Below are positions 1-11,229 of a stretch of 64,000 bases of DNA, one piece after another; position 1 is the stretch's first letter, and each line of letters starts with the position of its first letter. The stretch comes from Saussurea involucrata (taxonomy: Eukaryota; Streptophyta; Magnoliopsida; Asterales; Asteraceae), in NCBI GenBank assembly GCA_033807775.1, contig CM066324.1, positions 132,795,501 through 132,859,500 of the forward strand, given 5' to 3'. The position numbers were made by a program, and so were the translations under genes. Below the pieces are notes generated by a model. The model did no database searches, had not been told where the DNA came from, and saw only the letters and a list, made by a program, of their open reading frames with translations.

Positions 1-585
1 TGTTATATGTTTTTATAATTACGATTTTTGAAATTTAGTATTGAAATACTTAAAAAAAAAAACTTCAATAACTAAAAGAATCATGTATAAATATTGAAAA
101 GCTTGACATGTAATATATAAAACTTAATTTTTTTGAAAGATTGGACCTATGTATAACCGGTCCCGGATCAACTCGACCCGGACTTTGAATTTTCGTAAAA
201 AATATAACCGATCCCAATCGGTCCTGAGCCATGTCGGGCCTAACTAGACCATTAATTTTATTCGCTTATTGGGCCAAAGAAGCCCAAAATTGTCATTCTA
301 AATAATGGATCAAATGATGCAATTCTACCATATCTATTTTAACCCATAAAAGATAAAAACCACATAAGAAACAACTCAACAACATATAACAACAAATAAA
401 TTTTAATTAAAAAATTATGCTCACCAGAAAATGTTACAAACAATAGAAAATTTGTTACTAAAAGGGTATAAATGTCAATCAACAAATACTAAAGAATTAC
501 CAAGAATAAGCGATAAAGACTCATCCTCTCGAACTTGGGTTCCGGTTCAAGAAAAATACAAAAGTTGGGTTCAGTCAGTACGAGT
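1..585. other. 3' flank, no gene seen
   Basis: AT-rich DNA downstream (in gene sense) of the small peptide gene. It contains two short related stretches around 155-250 with GGTCC-rich words (accggtcccgg, ccgatcccaatcggtcc), probably remnants of a TIR element. I see no coding region. Confidence 0.3.
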
Positions 586-795
586 CTAATGACCCACACC
601 GGGACTAGGGACCGACTGCAAGATGCGGTCGATGTGGGCTAGGTGAAGAATGAAGAGCCTTTCACTTAATTGAGAAGCACCATTTTCAAGAATGGCACCA
701 TCTTCCATCTTCAAGAGCTTTCTTGCATCTAAAAATGGTGCACAACATATTAACATGAATATGGTCACATAACACACCATGCTTACACCAACCAT
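586..795 (-). CDS. Putative secreted signalling-peptide precursor (PIP/PIPL or CEP-like)
   Basis: A 69-residue reading frame without introns. Residues 1-24 form a hydrophobic signal peptide (MVGVSMVCYVTIFMLICC...). The middle is charged and variable, and the protein ends exactly with the motif SVPSPGVGH directly before the stop. Plant PIP/PIPL (PAMP-induced peptide) precursors have a signal peptide, a short variable region and a C-terminal SGPS-GxGH motif. CEP peptides end in SPGxGH as well. Size (most members are 70-110 residues), architecture and terminal position of the motif all fit. By family knowledge the tail would be cleaved, hydroxylated on proline and secreted as a ligand for a receptor kinase. 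The V in place of G in SGPS is a departure from the PIPL consensus. A TATA-rich stretch lies 35-75 bp upstream. It could still be a chance frame, but the combination is hard to get by accident. Confidence 0.6.
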   Translation of the reverse strand: MVGVSMVCYVTIFMLICCAPFLDARKLLKMEDGAILENGASQLSERLFILHLAHIDRILQSVPSPGVGH

Positions 796-831
796 TTGGT
801 ATAAATTGCATGTTTAAATTAGGTTGTGTGT

Positions 832-870
832 GTATATATATACACTTTATATATGTATATATATATACTT
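832..870 (-). promoter_or_regulatory. TATA-rich region upstream of the peptide gene
   Basis: Alternating TATATA tracts lie 37-75 bp upstream of the minus-strand start codon of the peptide gene, at a plausible distance for a TATA box and short leader. The tract is also microsatellite-like, so the assignment is tentative. Confidence 0.25.
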
Positions 871-1448
871 TAAATGTAGTTGGCTAAGTCAAAGATTTTG
901 AACACTAGATATTTGTTGTTTTGTTGTACAAACGTGTATGCCGGCAAATGTGTTGAGCAAAATGCAATTTTCCTTTTGTCATTTTTGTCGTTCGTTTGTT
1001 ATGTGAGACAACAGAATAAAAACTTTTTATCTGACGTTTAGCGTGAGAATTAGATGAACATTAAAACCTTAAAACTTTCTGCTCTTATTTCATCCGCCTA
1101 TCTCACTTTATCTAGACTAGGCTCATCTAGTTTGTTTGCGTACCAAATACACTGTAAACAAACATAAACATTTATCAAATAATTTGAGCTCGATCGAATG
1201 AAATTATGTTGAGTTAGTACCGATATGAAATTATGTTGAGGAGGGAGTTTCGTTAGTAACTCAAAATTGATTAGGAATTGAAGAATTGTTCACAACGCAA
1301 CGCCAACGCATGTCCCTGTTTAGAAGGAATATTCATCGTAACACATTCATGATGAACAGAACAACATGTCCATATTCTTGATTAATATGACATATGATGC
1401 ACTGTGGACGGTTTCCGGGTTCCTAATTAATTTTAGGTTCTTACCAGA
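871..1448. other. Intergenic DNA, nothing recognised
   Basis: Unique-looking AT-rich sequence upstream of the peptide gene. No reading frame, TIR or repeat was recognised. Confidence 0.3.
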
Positions 1449-1467
1449 CCCCCCCCCCCTCTCTCTC

Positions 1468-1508
<41 letters not shown>
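1449..1508. repeat. Compound microsatellite C-run/(CT)n/(AT)n/(AG)n
   Basis: A run of about 10 C is followed by CT, then AT, then AG repeats. CT-AT-AG is itself palindromic and can form a hairpin. The same (AT)n-(AG)n border is seen at several MITE ends in the window (about 46490, 47030, 48310), which suggests that this is the edge of an insertion starting at 1509. Confidence 0.7.
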
Positions 1509-3323
1509 GATTAAATGAGAACAAGAAACGGTCAAATCACATGTGATTTTACATGCAATTACAAAACTAGTCGATTTTAGTCGATTTTCTGCTGCAGTAT
1601 TTTTGTGCCATGGGAGGCCTAGGCTATCTATTTTATTTTACCAATTGTTTTGTTCTTAGTAGCATAAGAGAGTGTTAAGGTTTAATTTGAGATTATATTA
1701 TAGTCGTTTATTCATCAAGTCAAGTAGACTAATATTAAGTTTTTGGATAATTATAGGTCGGGATTAAAGGAGTAGTTGATCGGTAAACTGATAAGTTTCG
1801 GGAAGTTCTAAGGTACGGATTCTTAAACCTTTTTGTTCATTTGATTCGTCTAAGTAAGTTTACGAACCCCCAAGCTTTCGTTTAATTCGCAATACGTGCT
1901 TCATGATTATTTGATTTGTCCGTTACCGTATCGTTCTTTCGCTTGTAATTCTTCAAGGTCACATATTTTTATAAAAATTGTCCTACACACGTATTCGTGA
2001 TGTCAATACTAATAAGAGGTTTTACTTGATTCTCAACTTTTGAAGATTTAATTCGATTGTTCAATATGTATTAGTCGATAACGTCGTTATTTAAATGTGA
2101 CTTATTTACGTTTTACCATCGATCATTTTATAAAAAAAATCGGTTTGATTTGATTTCGATCTCTCATTTTGAGACCATTTTGGATAAGTGTGAATAACCT
2201 TTTATTTAACTCCGACACCGTTCGCGTGAAATCATTATTTGTTATATGTCACATGTGTGGTGACAATTATTTCGGTTAAGTCAAGCTACTAACCACCTAT
2301 GGGGGTACCATAGGCATGTCATTGTGGCACCGATGACGTGACACTAACCATGGCGGTGTGATTAGACCACGGCGTCTCCTCTTTTGTGCTCTTGTGCTCT
2401 TGTGAGGAGCGATATATGATGTGATTATTTGATTTAGGAGGCGTATGGGTCGACCCTATATTATGTGATATGTTTGTAGGGTGGATGTCGGTGTAGTGCC
2501 CAACGCCGCATCTCATAATTAGTACGTGTGGATTTGCTACCCAACGTACGGGCCTTTGTGGCTAGATGTCTGACACTTGTCACGTCGGTTGATATGCAAG
2601 TGTATGCGTTATTCGAGCTCGATTCGTCCCATCATATGTTATTTGTTTGATTTTGATATTATCAGTTATTTAGATTTTTGTCTCATTATATGTTATTCAT
2701 GGAAGGTAATAATCATCGTTTTTACCAAGTTTTTTTTTGAAACCATGGTGTCTAATGTTTCGAGATCAGATCCCACATTTTAGTATTATTTTTGTTGTTG
2801 CGATTATGTATATCCGTGCACTGAGCATTTGGCTCAGCCGTGTTTTTCTTTCTTCCTCACGGCAGGTAATCAAGGGGGTTGCTAAGGTTTCGTGAGAAGA
2901 GTGGATAAGGTTCTGATTGGAAGAAGGTTTCAAGAGAATGACTACAACTTTAGACATTATTTAATTTATTTCATTCGTTATTAGACTAACTCTTTGGGGT
3001 AAATATTTATGTTTGGTTTGACTATATGTTGGGACCTACTTGAATCTTTCGTTTGGAGTTTAATTCTTACTTGGAGATTTTATATTTTTGAAGACATTTG
3101 ATATATGTTATTATGTTTAGAAGTAACCTCTCGTTCCTTAGAATGGGGGTGTTGCAGTGAGCGACGACGACCTGGCCCGTGACCTAAGTGAAAATCGTGT
3201 GAATCACATGTGATTTTAGTGTAAAATCACGTGAGTTTAATGTAAAATCACGTGTGAGTTTAATGTAAAATCACATGTAATTCCATCGTTTTCGTGTTCT
3301 TTTATTTGGTTATTGTTCTCTTA
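1509..3323. mobile_element. Probable TIR element carrying an LTR-like fragment
   Basis: The left side (GATTAAATGAGAACAAG, then a TCACATGTGATTTTA palindrome) is partly mirrored at the right side around 3195-3320 (AAATCACATGTAATTCC, then GTGTTCTTTTATTT), as expected for terminal inverted repeats. Between them, about 1600-3156 ends in GGGGGTGTTGCA, the type of end seen in Ty3/gypsy LTRs. I could not find the matching TG start or a target duplication, so the LTR part may be truncated. No protein is encoded. Confidence 0.3.
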
Positions 3324-3867
3324 GGCTGCGTTTGGTATGCAGACTACTTGGGACAGGACGGGACAAAAAAAAATAGTACCATGTTTGGTAAGCCATTGAA
3401 CAAAAATGAGATGGGACAACAGGGACGGAGCCAGGACTTGGTTCGAGGGGGAGCATCAGTAATAAATGAATAAAAATAGATGACGAATCACTGATTGTTT
3501 GTCATTTTATTAATTACTTATTCATGGTTGTTTAATGTATAGATCAAATTAAATTTAACGCTTAACAAATTAACAGTCCTAATCAAATGGTTAAAACAAT
3601 TAACAAATGGATAGTCCTAGATAAAGTAATTAACAAATGGGTGGTCCTTCAGAAAATGATTCCGTTAACACACTGTAAAATAAAAAGTACAATGTCATAA
3701 TAAATAAAAACTTACTGCATTCAACATTAGTTCTTTAAGATCTCATCTTGTAAAACTATTTATTGTGTTTATTAGATTAACTATCAAGTCGGCTTTAATA
3801 AATGTGTGATTTTTCATTATTTTGACATGATCTTGTGATATAAATTTGGTACAAAACCTGGAAATCA

Positions 3868-6687
3868 TCAATATATATATTAAAAGAGAAAACCAAAGAT
3901 GATGAGGTGGCATCTTCTAAGCATGATAAGACCATTTTTCTTTTTTTCTAAGATTTTTGATTTTTTATATATTTGATTTGATAAAGACTTTTCCGTCCCT
4001 ATACTACAAAGATGAAGTTCATTGAGTTAGGGTTGTTTTGGTAATTTTTAAAACTTTAACCTCCTAATCTTTTCATCTTCATTTCAAAAGTGAAACCTCC
4101 AAATCTTTTCAACTTCACTCTTGAATTTGAAAAACTCAAAAACCCTTCCATTTTGTATCATGATTTGTTCATCACTATAGATCTTCATCTTCCTCTCCAT
4201 ATCACTTTATGTATGATTCATATCACCAATCATGCAGTGTTCTTCAACAAGATCATTTTTCAGGTAAACACTTTTTCTCCCTCTCTGACACTTGATTTTT
4301 TTCTATCATTTCATAAACTATTATTGTTCAACAAAATTGTATTTCATGATAACTTTGAGAATATTAATCCAGGTTCTATTTCTTATTGATCCAAATCCTT
4401 TCAACTTCACTCTTGAATTTGAAAAACTCAAAAACCCTTCCATTTTGTATCATGATTTGTTCATCACTATAGATCTTCAACTTCCTCTCCATATCACTTT
4501 ATGTATGATTCATATCACCAATCATGCATTGTTCTTCAACAAGATCATTTTTCAGGTAAACACTTTTCTCCCTCTCCGTCACTTGATTTTTTTCTATCAT
4601 TTCATAAACTATTATTGTTCAACAAAATTGTATTTCAGGTTTACTTTGAGAATATTAATCCAGGTTCTATTTCTTATTGACTTTTGTTGTGATTTTAGGT
4701 TCATTTTTACATTTATCTTCTTATTTTTTCTTAATTTTTTTCAATGGAAACAGAGGTTTGTTTATGGCAATGGTTTTGAAGTTTTGATGCCAACGATGGT
4801 TCAATAATCAAATCATGCATGTATGTATTACAATCTATGACACAACCACAACAAACTTCAATATGTTATTTTTAATGGTTATTTTTATTTTTTCAGGTTT
4901 ATTTCGAGAAGACTAATCTGAGTATACATCTTTTTGACTTTTGTTGGGATTTTAGAGTTTTTTTTTCGTTTACTAATCATTTTAACTATGATTAAAATTA
5001 ATATTTTTTTTATTTACACACTTAAATATAATAATATGTATATCTTTATTTATATAACAATAGAATAAAATAAGAAATTGATTATATAATGTATATAAAT
5101 AAAAATAAGATGAACATAATCACTAATCATGTGAATGTAACAACTTTTAATGTATACATAAAAAAATCTTTATTGCCATCAATATACATAAATGAAATAC
5201 ATATAATAACTTACTAGAATATAACTTATCACTTATTATTATTTACATAATACTTCTATCTATGTATCTATATAAAGGACAATAATCCAAAGAAAATGTG
5301 ATATTATGAGAGAGCTTGAAACATTAGTTATTATTTTCTCTAAAATTTTGAGTTTTTTTAAAACAAAAATATATCATTAAATAAATGAACATTTCATTTA
5401 CTTTTTACAAGTTACATGTGAAATCTTATTATATACATATATAGATTAATCAATATATAGGCTGATTTATATAACAAGTCTATATCTACATCTATATAAA
5501 GGAAAATCATCAAGAGATGATGTGACACATCCTAATACTTAGAATGCTTTCTCCATTTTTTAGTGTGAAAAACAAACCGGTTTCCCATAAAGCATTGTCA
5601 TCATGAACCTCCTTATTGGGATATTCCACACAATATTCATTTAAAAGTATAATGTATAATTTAATAGAAATAATATTTTTCTTTGTTTTTATTAATTCTT
5701 TTAAGTGATGTCGATTCCGGTAAATAATAAATCTTATTACCTCTAAAACACAAGTTGTGATAGCGGCAAGTAGGGTTGTATTGTCATTGACGCAGTGTCA
5801 ACTGTGAGTCCAAGACGTAATTACGTGCAAATTCGTTGGAAACGTTAAAAAATGGGAGGGGGTGGTTGGAAGTTGTTGATTTATCTAAGTATAAAAATAG
5901 ATTAATGCTTTAAATAGAGAACAAACCGGTGATCTTTCTCAAAACCAAAAATGAAGAACACATATAAAAAGATTAAATTAGAACAACCAAACATATAAAA
6001 TTAGAAATGATAACTTACTACAAACATTGATATATAAATTCTTTCGGTTTCATTTTTTAATTTAAGTTGAAATCAAACAAAGTTTTTTTGCAAAAAAAAG
6101 TTTATTAATGTGAGCCAACACTATGACTTGCTACAAAAGAATGATCTCCTCATTTCATTTACACATTTCATTTACACATTTCATTCTTTCAAACTTCTCC
6201 TTCTAACCAATGTGAGATAGCCAAATCAGATCACATTTCAAGATTTGATTAATACTCAAATCACAATATGTCACTTCATTATCTTTTGGGTATTCCTTTA
6301 ATATATATATTGAAGGTGTTTTAATCCTTCCATAAAAAATGAGAGGTATTATATCGGATTATAATTCATTTTTATATATAGTTATATAATAAATTGGTAA
6401 ATCAACGTCTTTGTGGTAACTAAATCTATATACATCAAATTTGGTTAAGAGAACAACCAATAATGATGACTTGACATTATATAAAAGTTATTACTGATAC
6501 ATATGAAACTATTCGTAACAACACATTGTTATCAATATATGAAAATGAAGCACTTATCGAAATACATTCTTCATTTTAAAGTGTATCTTATTAATAATCA
6601 AATAAAGAATTACGTTTTATGCTAACTACGACAATTGTTTCTTTAAAAAACTTATTAGTATCGTGCAATGCACGAGACCCATACTAG
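3868..6687 (+). mobile_element. Non-autonomous Helitron
   Basis: Starts with TC (TCAATATATATATTAAAAG, a plant Helitron type of start) directly after an A. It ends with the hairpin TCGTGCAATGCACGA (6661-6675), 8 bases of spacer and CTAG, directly before a T. Insertion between A and T without target duplication is diagnostic of Helitrons. No Rep/helicase reading frame is present in its 2.8 kb. Two further Helitron-like 5' starts (TCTATATAAAGGA) occur inside at 5267 and 5491, so the element looks like a chimera of several stacked 5' ends sharing one 3' end. Confidence 0.8.
4100..4683 (+). repeat. Tandem duplication, period about 292 bp, inside the Helitron
   Basis: The sequence starting aaatcttttcaacttcactc at 4101 recurs at 4393 with few changes and runs for nearly 300 bp in each copy. 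Open frames of 99 and 171 residues cross it, but they are only readings of the same AT-rich repeat. The unit includes CAG/GTAAAC junctions that look like splice sites, so it may come from a captured 5' UTR or intron. Confidence 0.75.
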
Positions 6688-6915
6688 TTGATATAAATTT
6701 TATTCATTGACATATAACTTGACCATATATAATGGAGATTAAAATGAATGCTATTGATCAAGATAATAACTGTTATTAGAAACATAGTTAAAATAAATAT
6801 AAGTTGATCACATTTTTTATTTTATAAGTATTTATACATTAATCATCAATGGAATAATTATCTCAATTTCTAAATTTTAGATGGGTTAACATATGAATAT
6901 AAAAATTGGTTTAAA

Positions 6916-7210
6916 GGGAAATTAATTAAAATACCCAAAGTTTGAATTTGACTTACCAAAATACCCATTTTTTCAACTTTTGCAAAAATACCCATTTTTC
7001 CCGCTATTGGTCCCGCGATCGCGGGATAGGGTACAAAATGAAAATGGTGGGACAATAGCGGGACATAGCGGGATCAATATTTTTATTTTGTATCCTATCT
7101 CGCGATCGTGGGACCAATAGCGGAAAAAATGGGTATTTTTTCAAAATTTGAAAAAAAATGGGTATTTTGGTAAGTTAAAGTCAAACTTTAGGTATTTTAA
7201 TTAAATTCTC
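6916..7210. mobile_element. Short MULE-family MITE with CGCGATCGCGGG core
   Basis: Inverted ends GGGAAATTAATTAAAATACC and GGTATTTTAATTAAATTCTC, followed inward by AAAGTTTGA...GAC and by palindromic GC-rich words (gcgatcgcggg). The same ends and core occur in the elements at 51709-53008, 53044-56280 and 56369-56762, the last two with clear 9-bp target duplications. Here only TTTAAA is shared by the flanks. Confidence 0.65.
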
Positions 7211-7924
7211 TTTAAACTATTCGTTTTAAAAAGTTAGGGGTCATTTGTGAAAGTTTATTAAAATACAAAGGGCTATAGGTATAGATTTGACTTCTGCATA
7301 TCACTTTATCATTTTTACTAGGTACACGTTTTCATTTCTCCACCATGCACCACCTCTTTTCAGCCGATATCTCTCATATTTTAGATGAGTTAACATATGA
7401 ATAAAAAAAATTACATTCCAGGGGGCACATGGGTGGCTTCTGGCCTCCGTGTAGCTCCGTGCCTGTGGGACAAGGTGGGACAAAAATGGTTTCGCTTGGG
7501 ACAAAAGTTAAAAAATTTAGTTCCACCAAAACAGGTGGAACAAGTTGGGACTATTTTCAAATTTACCATTATACCCTTAAAATTCACTAGAGTCCAGACT
7601 AAACCTTTCTACACATCTGATGCTAACCCTATTGCAAAATCGTTTTCCCAACATCATCGCCTCCATCTAGACTTCTTCATCCTCAGTCGATTTCTCCAAA
7701 ATTGTTGATTTTCCCATGTACAGATGCTTCCTATCTAATCGATTCATCTAGACTTTGAAATCTCCATACTTTGAAATCACCTACTGTTTATGACTTCATC
7801 GATGTGCACTAGTGATTTCATACTCAACTTCTCCAAACTTCTGATTTCGAACTCGATTTCTTCACTGGAAGAAGAAAAACATGGAACGAAGAATAAGCCG
7901 GAAGAAGAAGAAGAAGAGAACCAC

Positions 7925-8111
7925 AAGGGTGGTGGCGTGTTGGCAAGGGCTTGGGGGGATGTGGTGGAATATCCCATCCACCCCGGGTTCGAGTCCAGGC
8001 GTCAGCATTCTGTGGCCAGGCTTAGTCCCAGACGGCCGCTTTGTTTGTTTGTTTTCAAATTGCCAAGGATGTAGTCTAGGCAAAGCCTAGATGAACCTTA
8101 TCAAAAAAAAA
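7925..8111 (+). mobile_element. tRNA-derived SINE
   Basis: Contains an RNA polymerase III B-box-like GGGTTCGAGTCC (7984-7995), preceded by a degenerate A-box region (ggtggcgtgttgg), and ends in an oligo-A tract after a body of about 180 bp. The segment GATGTGGTGGAATATCCCATC is shared with the SINE at 12852-13023, so both belong to one family. Target duplication is obscured by the surrounding GAA-rich DNA. Confidence 0.6.
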
Positions 8112-8240
8112 GATCCCGGAAGAAGCAGAAGAAGAACCTGGAAGAAGAAGAAAGCTTGAAAGAAGAAGAAGAAGAACATGGAAGAAGAAGAAAACTTGGA
8201 AGAAGAAGAAGTTTGGAAGAAGAAAAGTGAAAAAGTGAAA
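8112..8240 (+). repeat. GAA-rich purine tract
   Basis: Imperfect (GAA)n with interspersed GGA, continuing the same type of tract seen before the SINE at 7867-7920. Reading frames across it are low-complexity Glu/Lys-rich and are not proposed as genes. Confidence 0.6.
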
Positions 8241-8612
8241 AAGTGACGATGAGACCCAACAATATCTTCCTTTTGTTTTTATTTTGGTTTGTTTTATTTT
8301 ACTAAATAAAATAATAATAACACAATTAAATAAGATAAAAAAAATTCACCCAAAGTTGTAATTTACTCTAAAAAATTGGTTGGTGTAATTCAAAACAATT
8401 AAATTTGATTAAAAGTGATTAACGCAAGACAGTCCCGTCCAGTCCTGCATACCAAACGCAAAACATATAATTAGTCTTGTCCTGTTCTAGGCGTACCAAA
8501 CGCAAGACAGACTATTAATTTTGTTCTGTCATGTCCCGTCCAGTCCCGTCCCATCCAGTCTGCATACCAAACGCTACCTAATGACCATATATATCTATGT
8601 ATATATATAACT

Positions 8613-8823
8613 AGGGTTGGGTTCCGGTGAGAATTGTCAACTTTGGTGAGAAGTGGTTATCAGTCGTTTGATGAGAAATAGACGAACAATAGGATGAAAT
8701 GCACCGAAATAAGATGCACTGGATCAATTCCCTTTACCGCAATTCACAGTAGGGTATTTGATTAAAAGTGATTAACTGTTTAAAAATACTTCTCACCGAA
8801 AATAACACTTCTCACGTGACCTC

Positions 8824-8825
<2 letters not shown>
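8613..8825 (+). mobile_element. MITE family 2 copy (GGGTTGGGTTCCGGTGAGAA ends)
   Basis: Begins AGGGTTGGGTTCCGGTGAGAA and ends TTCTCACGTGACCTCATG; bordered by TA repeats on both sides. Homologous copies lie at 47051-47201, 48067-48295, 59401-59568 and 61473-61711. The conserved inner words include ATGAGAAATGGACG and GCAATTCA. No protein is encoded. Confidence 0.7.

Positions 8826-8904
<79 letters not shown>
8826..8904. repeat. (TA)n microsatellite, about 80 bp
   Basis: Uninterrupted TA dinucleotides directly abutting the right end of the MITE family 2 copy. Confidence 0.95.
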
Positions 8905-8905
<1 letters not shown>

Positions 8906-11037
8906 TACATATATAAGCATTTACATCAAATGTCTTAAAGACAAGTCTTTAAGCACATGGTACCACCATTTTATGCATAAAACTTCAAAATCTCTTAAAG
9001 ACAACTCTTCAAGCATTTAGTACAAGTCTTTTATGCATAAAAACCAAAAAAAACTCTTAATTACAAGATTTAAAGCATTGAGTACAACTTTAATTACTTT
9101 TGTTTTTACACAAACACAAACACAAAAGTCAGCCTACAACCATACCCTTCTCTTCTACTTCTCCACCATACCCACCGCCATGCCCTTTTTCTTCCATACC
9201 TTGTACCTCTTCACCATACCCATAGTCATAGGCGGACCTAGTGTAGAGCATACGGTGGCACATGCCACCGTATCGTTTGTCCGGCGAAGGGTAAAATTTT
9301 GTACCTGTATGAAGAGTGCAACCGTATTATTTTGGAATGTGCAACCGTATCGTTTTAAATGGTGCAACCGTAACAAAAAAAAAACTCTTAAAATCAACTA
9401 AAAATCCCAAAAAAAACTCTTAAAAGCAACCAAAAATCCCAAAAAAAACTCTTAAAATCAACCAAAAACCCCTCGAAAAGTTCTCTCGAAATTGATTTTT
9501 TTTAAAAGTTCCTCGAAATCGAGAAAAAAATTAAAAAAAATTCTCAAAGCAGTTGAATTAGGCTAAAACAACATCGGGCGATGTGAAAAAAATTTAGGTT
9601 CGTCAAAGGTGCCACCGTAAGAAAAAATTCATGGGTCCGCCTCTGCCCATAGTACAACCATACCATTTTCCTTCTATCATAAATGGAAGATTTCTTCACA
9701 TTTAGATCAAGATTTATATCTTGTCTCCACGGAACACTCCGCTGCCGGTCGCAGTCCCCTGCTGGTCATCGACGGTATGATTTATCTCAATCATATGTTG
9801 TGTGTTGCTTTCTTTTTAATCTGTGTATCTGTTTTAAGGTTGTTAGTATGATTAGGGTTTTTAATTTGTTTATCTTCTCCACTGGTTATGATTTGGTTCT
9901 CCAATCTCGACTTGGTCCAAGATTTGGTTTGTGTCTTGTTTTCTGGTATGGCTGATGTTGGGTCTATTCTGATTTTAAATTTACAATAAGGCAATTTGTT
10001 TCCTGTTAAAACTTATGTAATTGAATTGTGATTATAACAACTTTATGTTTTAAATTAGTGGTCAAAGATTGGAAGGGAGAAAAAGCTGTTGTTGGTAATA
10101 ATCAGTTTAACAAGACTGGGATCAAGTTTATGGTGACAGAAAAGGTTGTGTTAGATGTCAGATTGCTCAAAAGTCACACATTGCCACCCGTAATTTTGAG
10201 TTAAACCATTGTTATGTTGACAAATTCACTTAACCAGACAATTTCAGCAAGGGTACATTATGGAACATTAATTTTAAAGCTTGGTATTAGAACTGAGCTC
10301 GATTTAAGTGGTACGTCGTATGTTTATGCTTCAAAGTTACTAGGGAATAGTTAGGCTAGAAACGACATGCTAAGATCATACTACAGTGTTGTTTAACTAT
10401 CCCATAAAGAATTACATTATGTGCTAAAAAAACCTTTGAATTGTTAGCTTTATGAAATTCTTCATCTGTATTTTGCATTTGTGTTTGGTTGCCATGGGAT
10501 TAAGTGGTGTATGCCAACACAACTTTTACTCTCTTTTTTCTCACGAGTTGTAAAGAATTTGTTTATTTTCATGGATATGCTTTTTGGACAACCCTCTAAG
10601 ATGAATTATGGTGTCAAAATGATGAATGTGGTTACTGAACAGTGCTCGTACTTGGACAACCCTCTAAGATGTATGTTATGTGGATCTTTTGATGGAATAC
10701 CAAAATGGTGTATAGTTGCTCTATTTTCCTTTTTTGAAATTAACTCTCTTCCTTTATGGTATGGTGATTGTTATATGTTTGGGATTACAATAGAATCTAT
10801 TTGCTTGGTTGGAAGTAGTTTCTGATTAGTTAAAGCAGAGAGAAATAAACAAAAATACGTTACTTGATATCATTCGCACCAAAGAATCAAGTCTACAGAT
10901 GGATTGAGGAGTTGGATATTAAAACAAACATGTTGGATTAATACATAGAAAACATCCCTGGTGATCTTCATTGATGAATCAAGTCTTTCACGGTCTGTTA
11001 TTTGATATCATTCGCACCAAAGAATCGACCACCAGAA
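8905..11037. other. No intact gene; decayed repeats
   Basis: Contains a short imperfect duplication at 8936-9080 (TCTTAAAGACAA...AAGCA), a possible TIR element from about 9225 (ATAGGCGGACCTA) to 9650 (ATGGGTCCGCCTC) with repeated CTCTTAAAA-CAACCAAAA words, and unrecognised AT-rich sequence. A 30-bp word (tgatatcattcgcaccaaag) occurs twice, at 10866 and 11003. Open frames here show no family resemblance. Confidence 0.3.
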
Positions 11038-11229
11038 AATCCGTTTCCATCAGCAGTACCATCAAGATCAGCAGCAGCAGCAACCGCCTCATCAGTATGG
11101 AACTTTAAAAGGGGTTCACAACTATCCTCCGCCGCTGCCGGTCATCGGTTTTCCTCAGCTTCTTCCACCTACTGGCGTCCACGGTGGTCTTCGGTCAACC
11201 CTTACGTTCATGGTTACCAGGCCGTTCCA
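11038..11229 (+). pseudogene. RPL18a-like protein fragment, frameshifted
   Basis: One frame reads QQQQPPHQYGTLKGVHNYPP followed by PLPVIGFPQLLPP. Another frame then continues NPYVHGYQAVPG. These are two consecutive parts of the plant '60S ribosomal protein L18a-like' family (QYGTFQGVxNYPPP, VIGFPQPxPPPG, HGYQTVPG), which is a small membrane protein rather than a ribosomal subunit. The change of frame near 11185-11200 and the lack of the following C-rich transmembrane exon point to a broken copy of one exon. A GTATAA donor-like word follows directly after CCAG at 11229, where the intact gene would splice. Confidence 0.5.

Larger units (their letters stand above)
3420..7465. mobile_element. hAT-like element, 8-bp TSD TGGGACAA
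   Basis: Begins CAGGGACGGAGC and ends GCTCCGTGCCTG, an inverted repeat starting with the hAT-typical CAGGG. It is flanked by a perfect 8-bp duplication TGGGACAA at 3412-3419 and 7466-7473, the length expected for hAT transposition. The 4-kb body has no transposase; most of it is a Helitron (3868-6687) plus a MULE-type MITE (6916-7210), so the original element was about 0.9 kb and non-autonomous. Confidence 0.75.
3324..8578. mobile_element. TIR element (Tourist-like ends), split by a hAT element
   Basis: The ends are inverted repeats: left GGCTGCGTTTGGTATGCAG, right CTGCATACCAAACGCTACC. Both ends continue into GGGAC/GTCCC-rich inner sequence. The flanks are TTA on the left and TAA on the right, so the target duplication is TA or an imperfect TWA. 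Deleting the hAT insertion 3420-7465 with one target copy rejoins a continuous GGGACAA-rich sequence. A right-end copy of the same family lies at 28577-28737. No transposase frame is present. Confidence 0.55.

Noticed and set aside
4090..4807. Two frames of 99 and 171 residues
   Set aside because: They share the same sequence because of a 292-bp tandem duplication in a Helitron and show only Phe/Leu-rich AT-derived composition.
9683..10825. Frames of 90 and 114 residues
   Set aside because: No similarity to any family I know, no supporting splice pattern, and Cys/Phe-rich AT-type composition.
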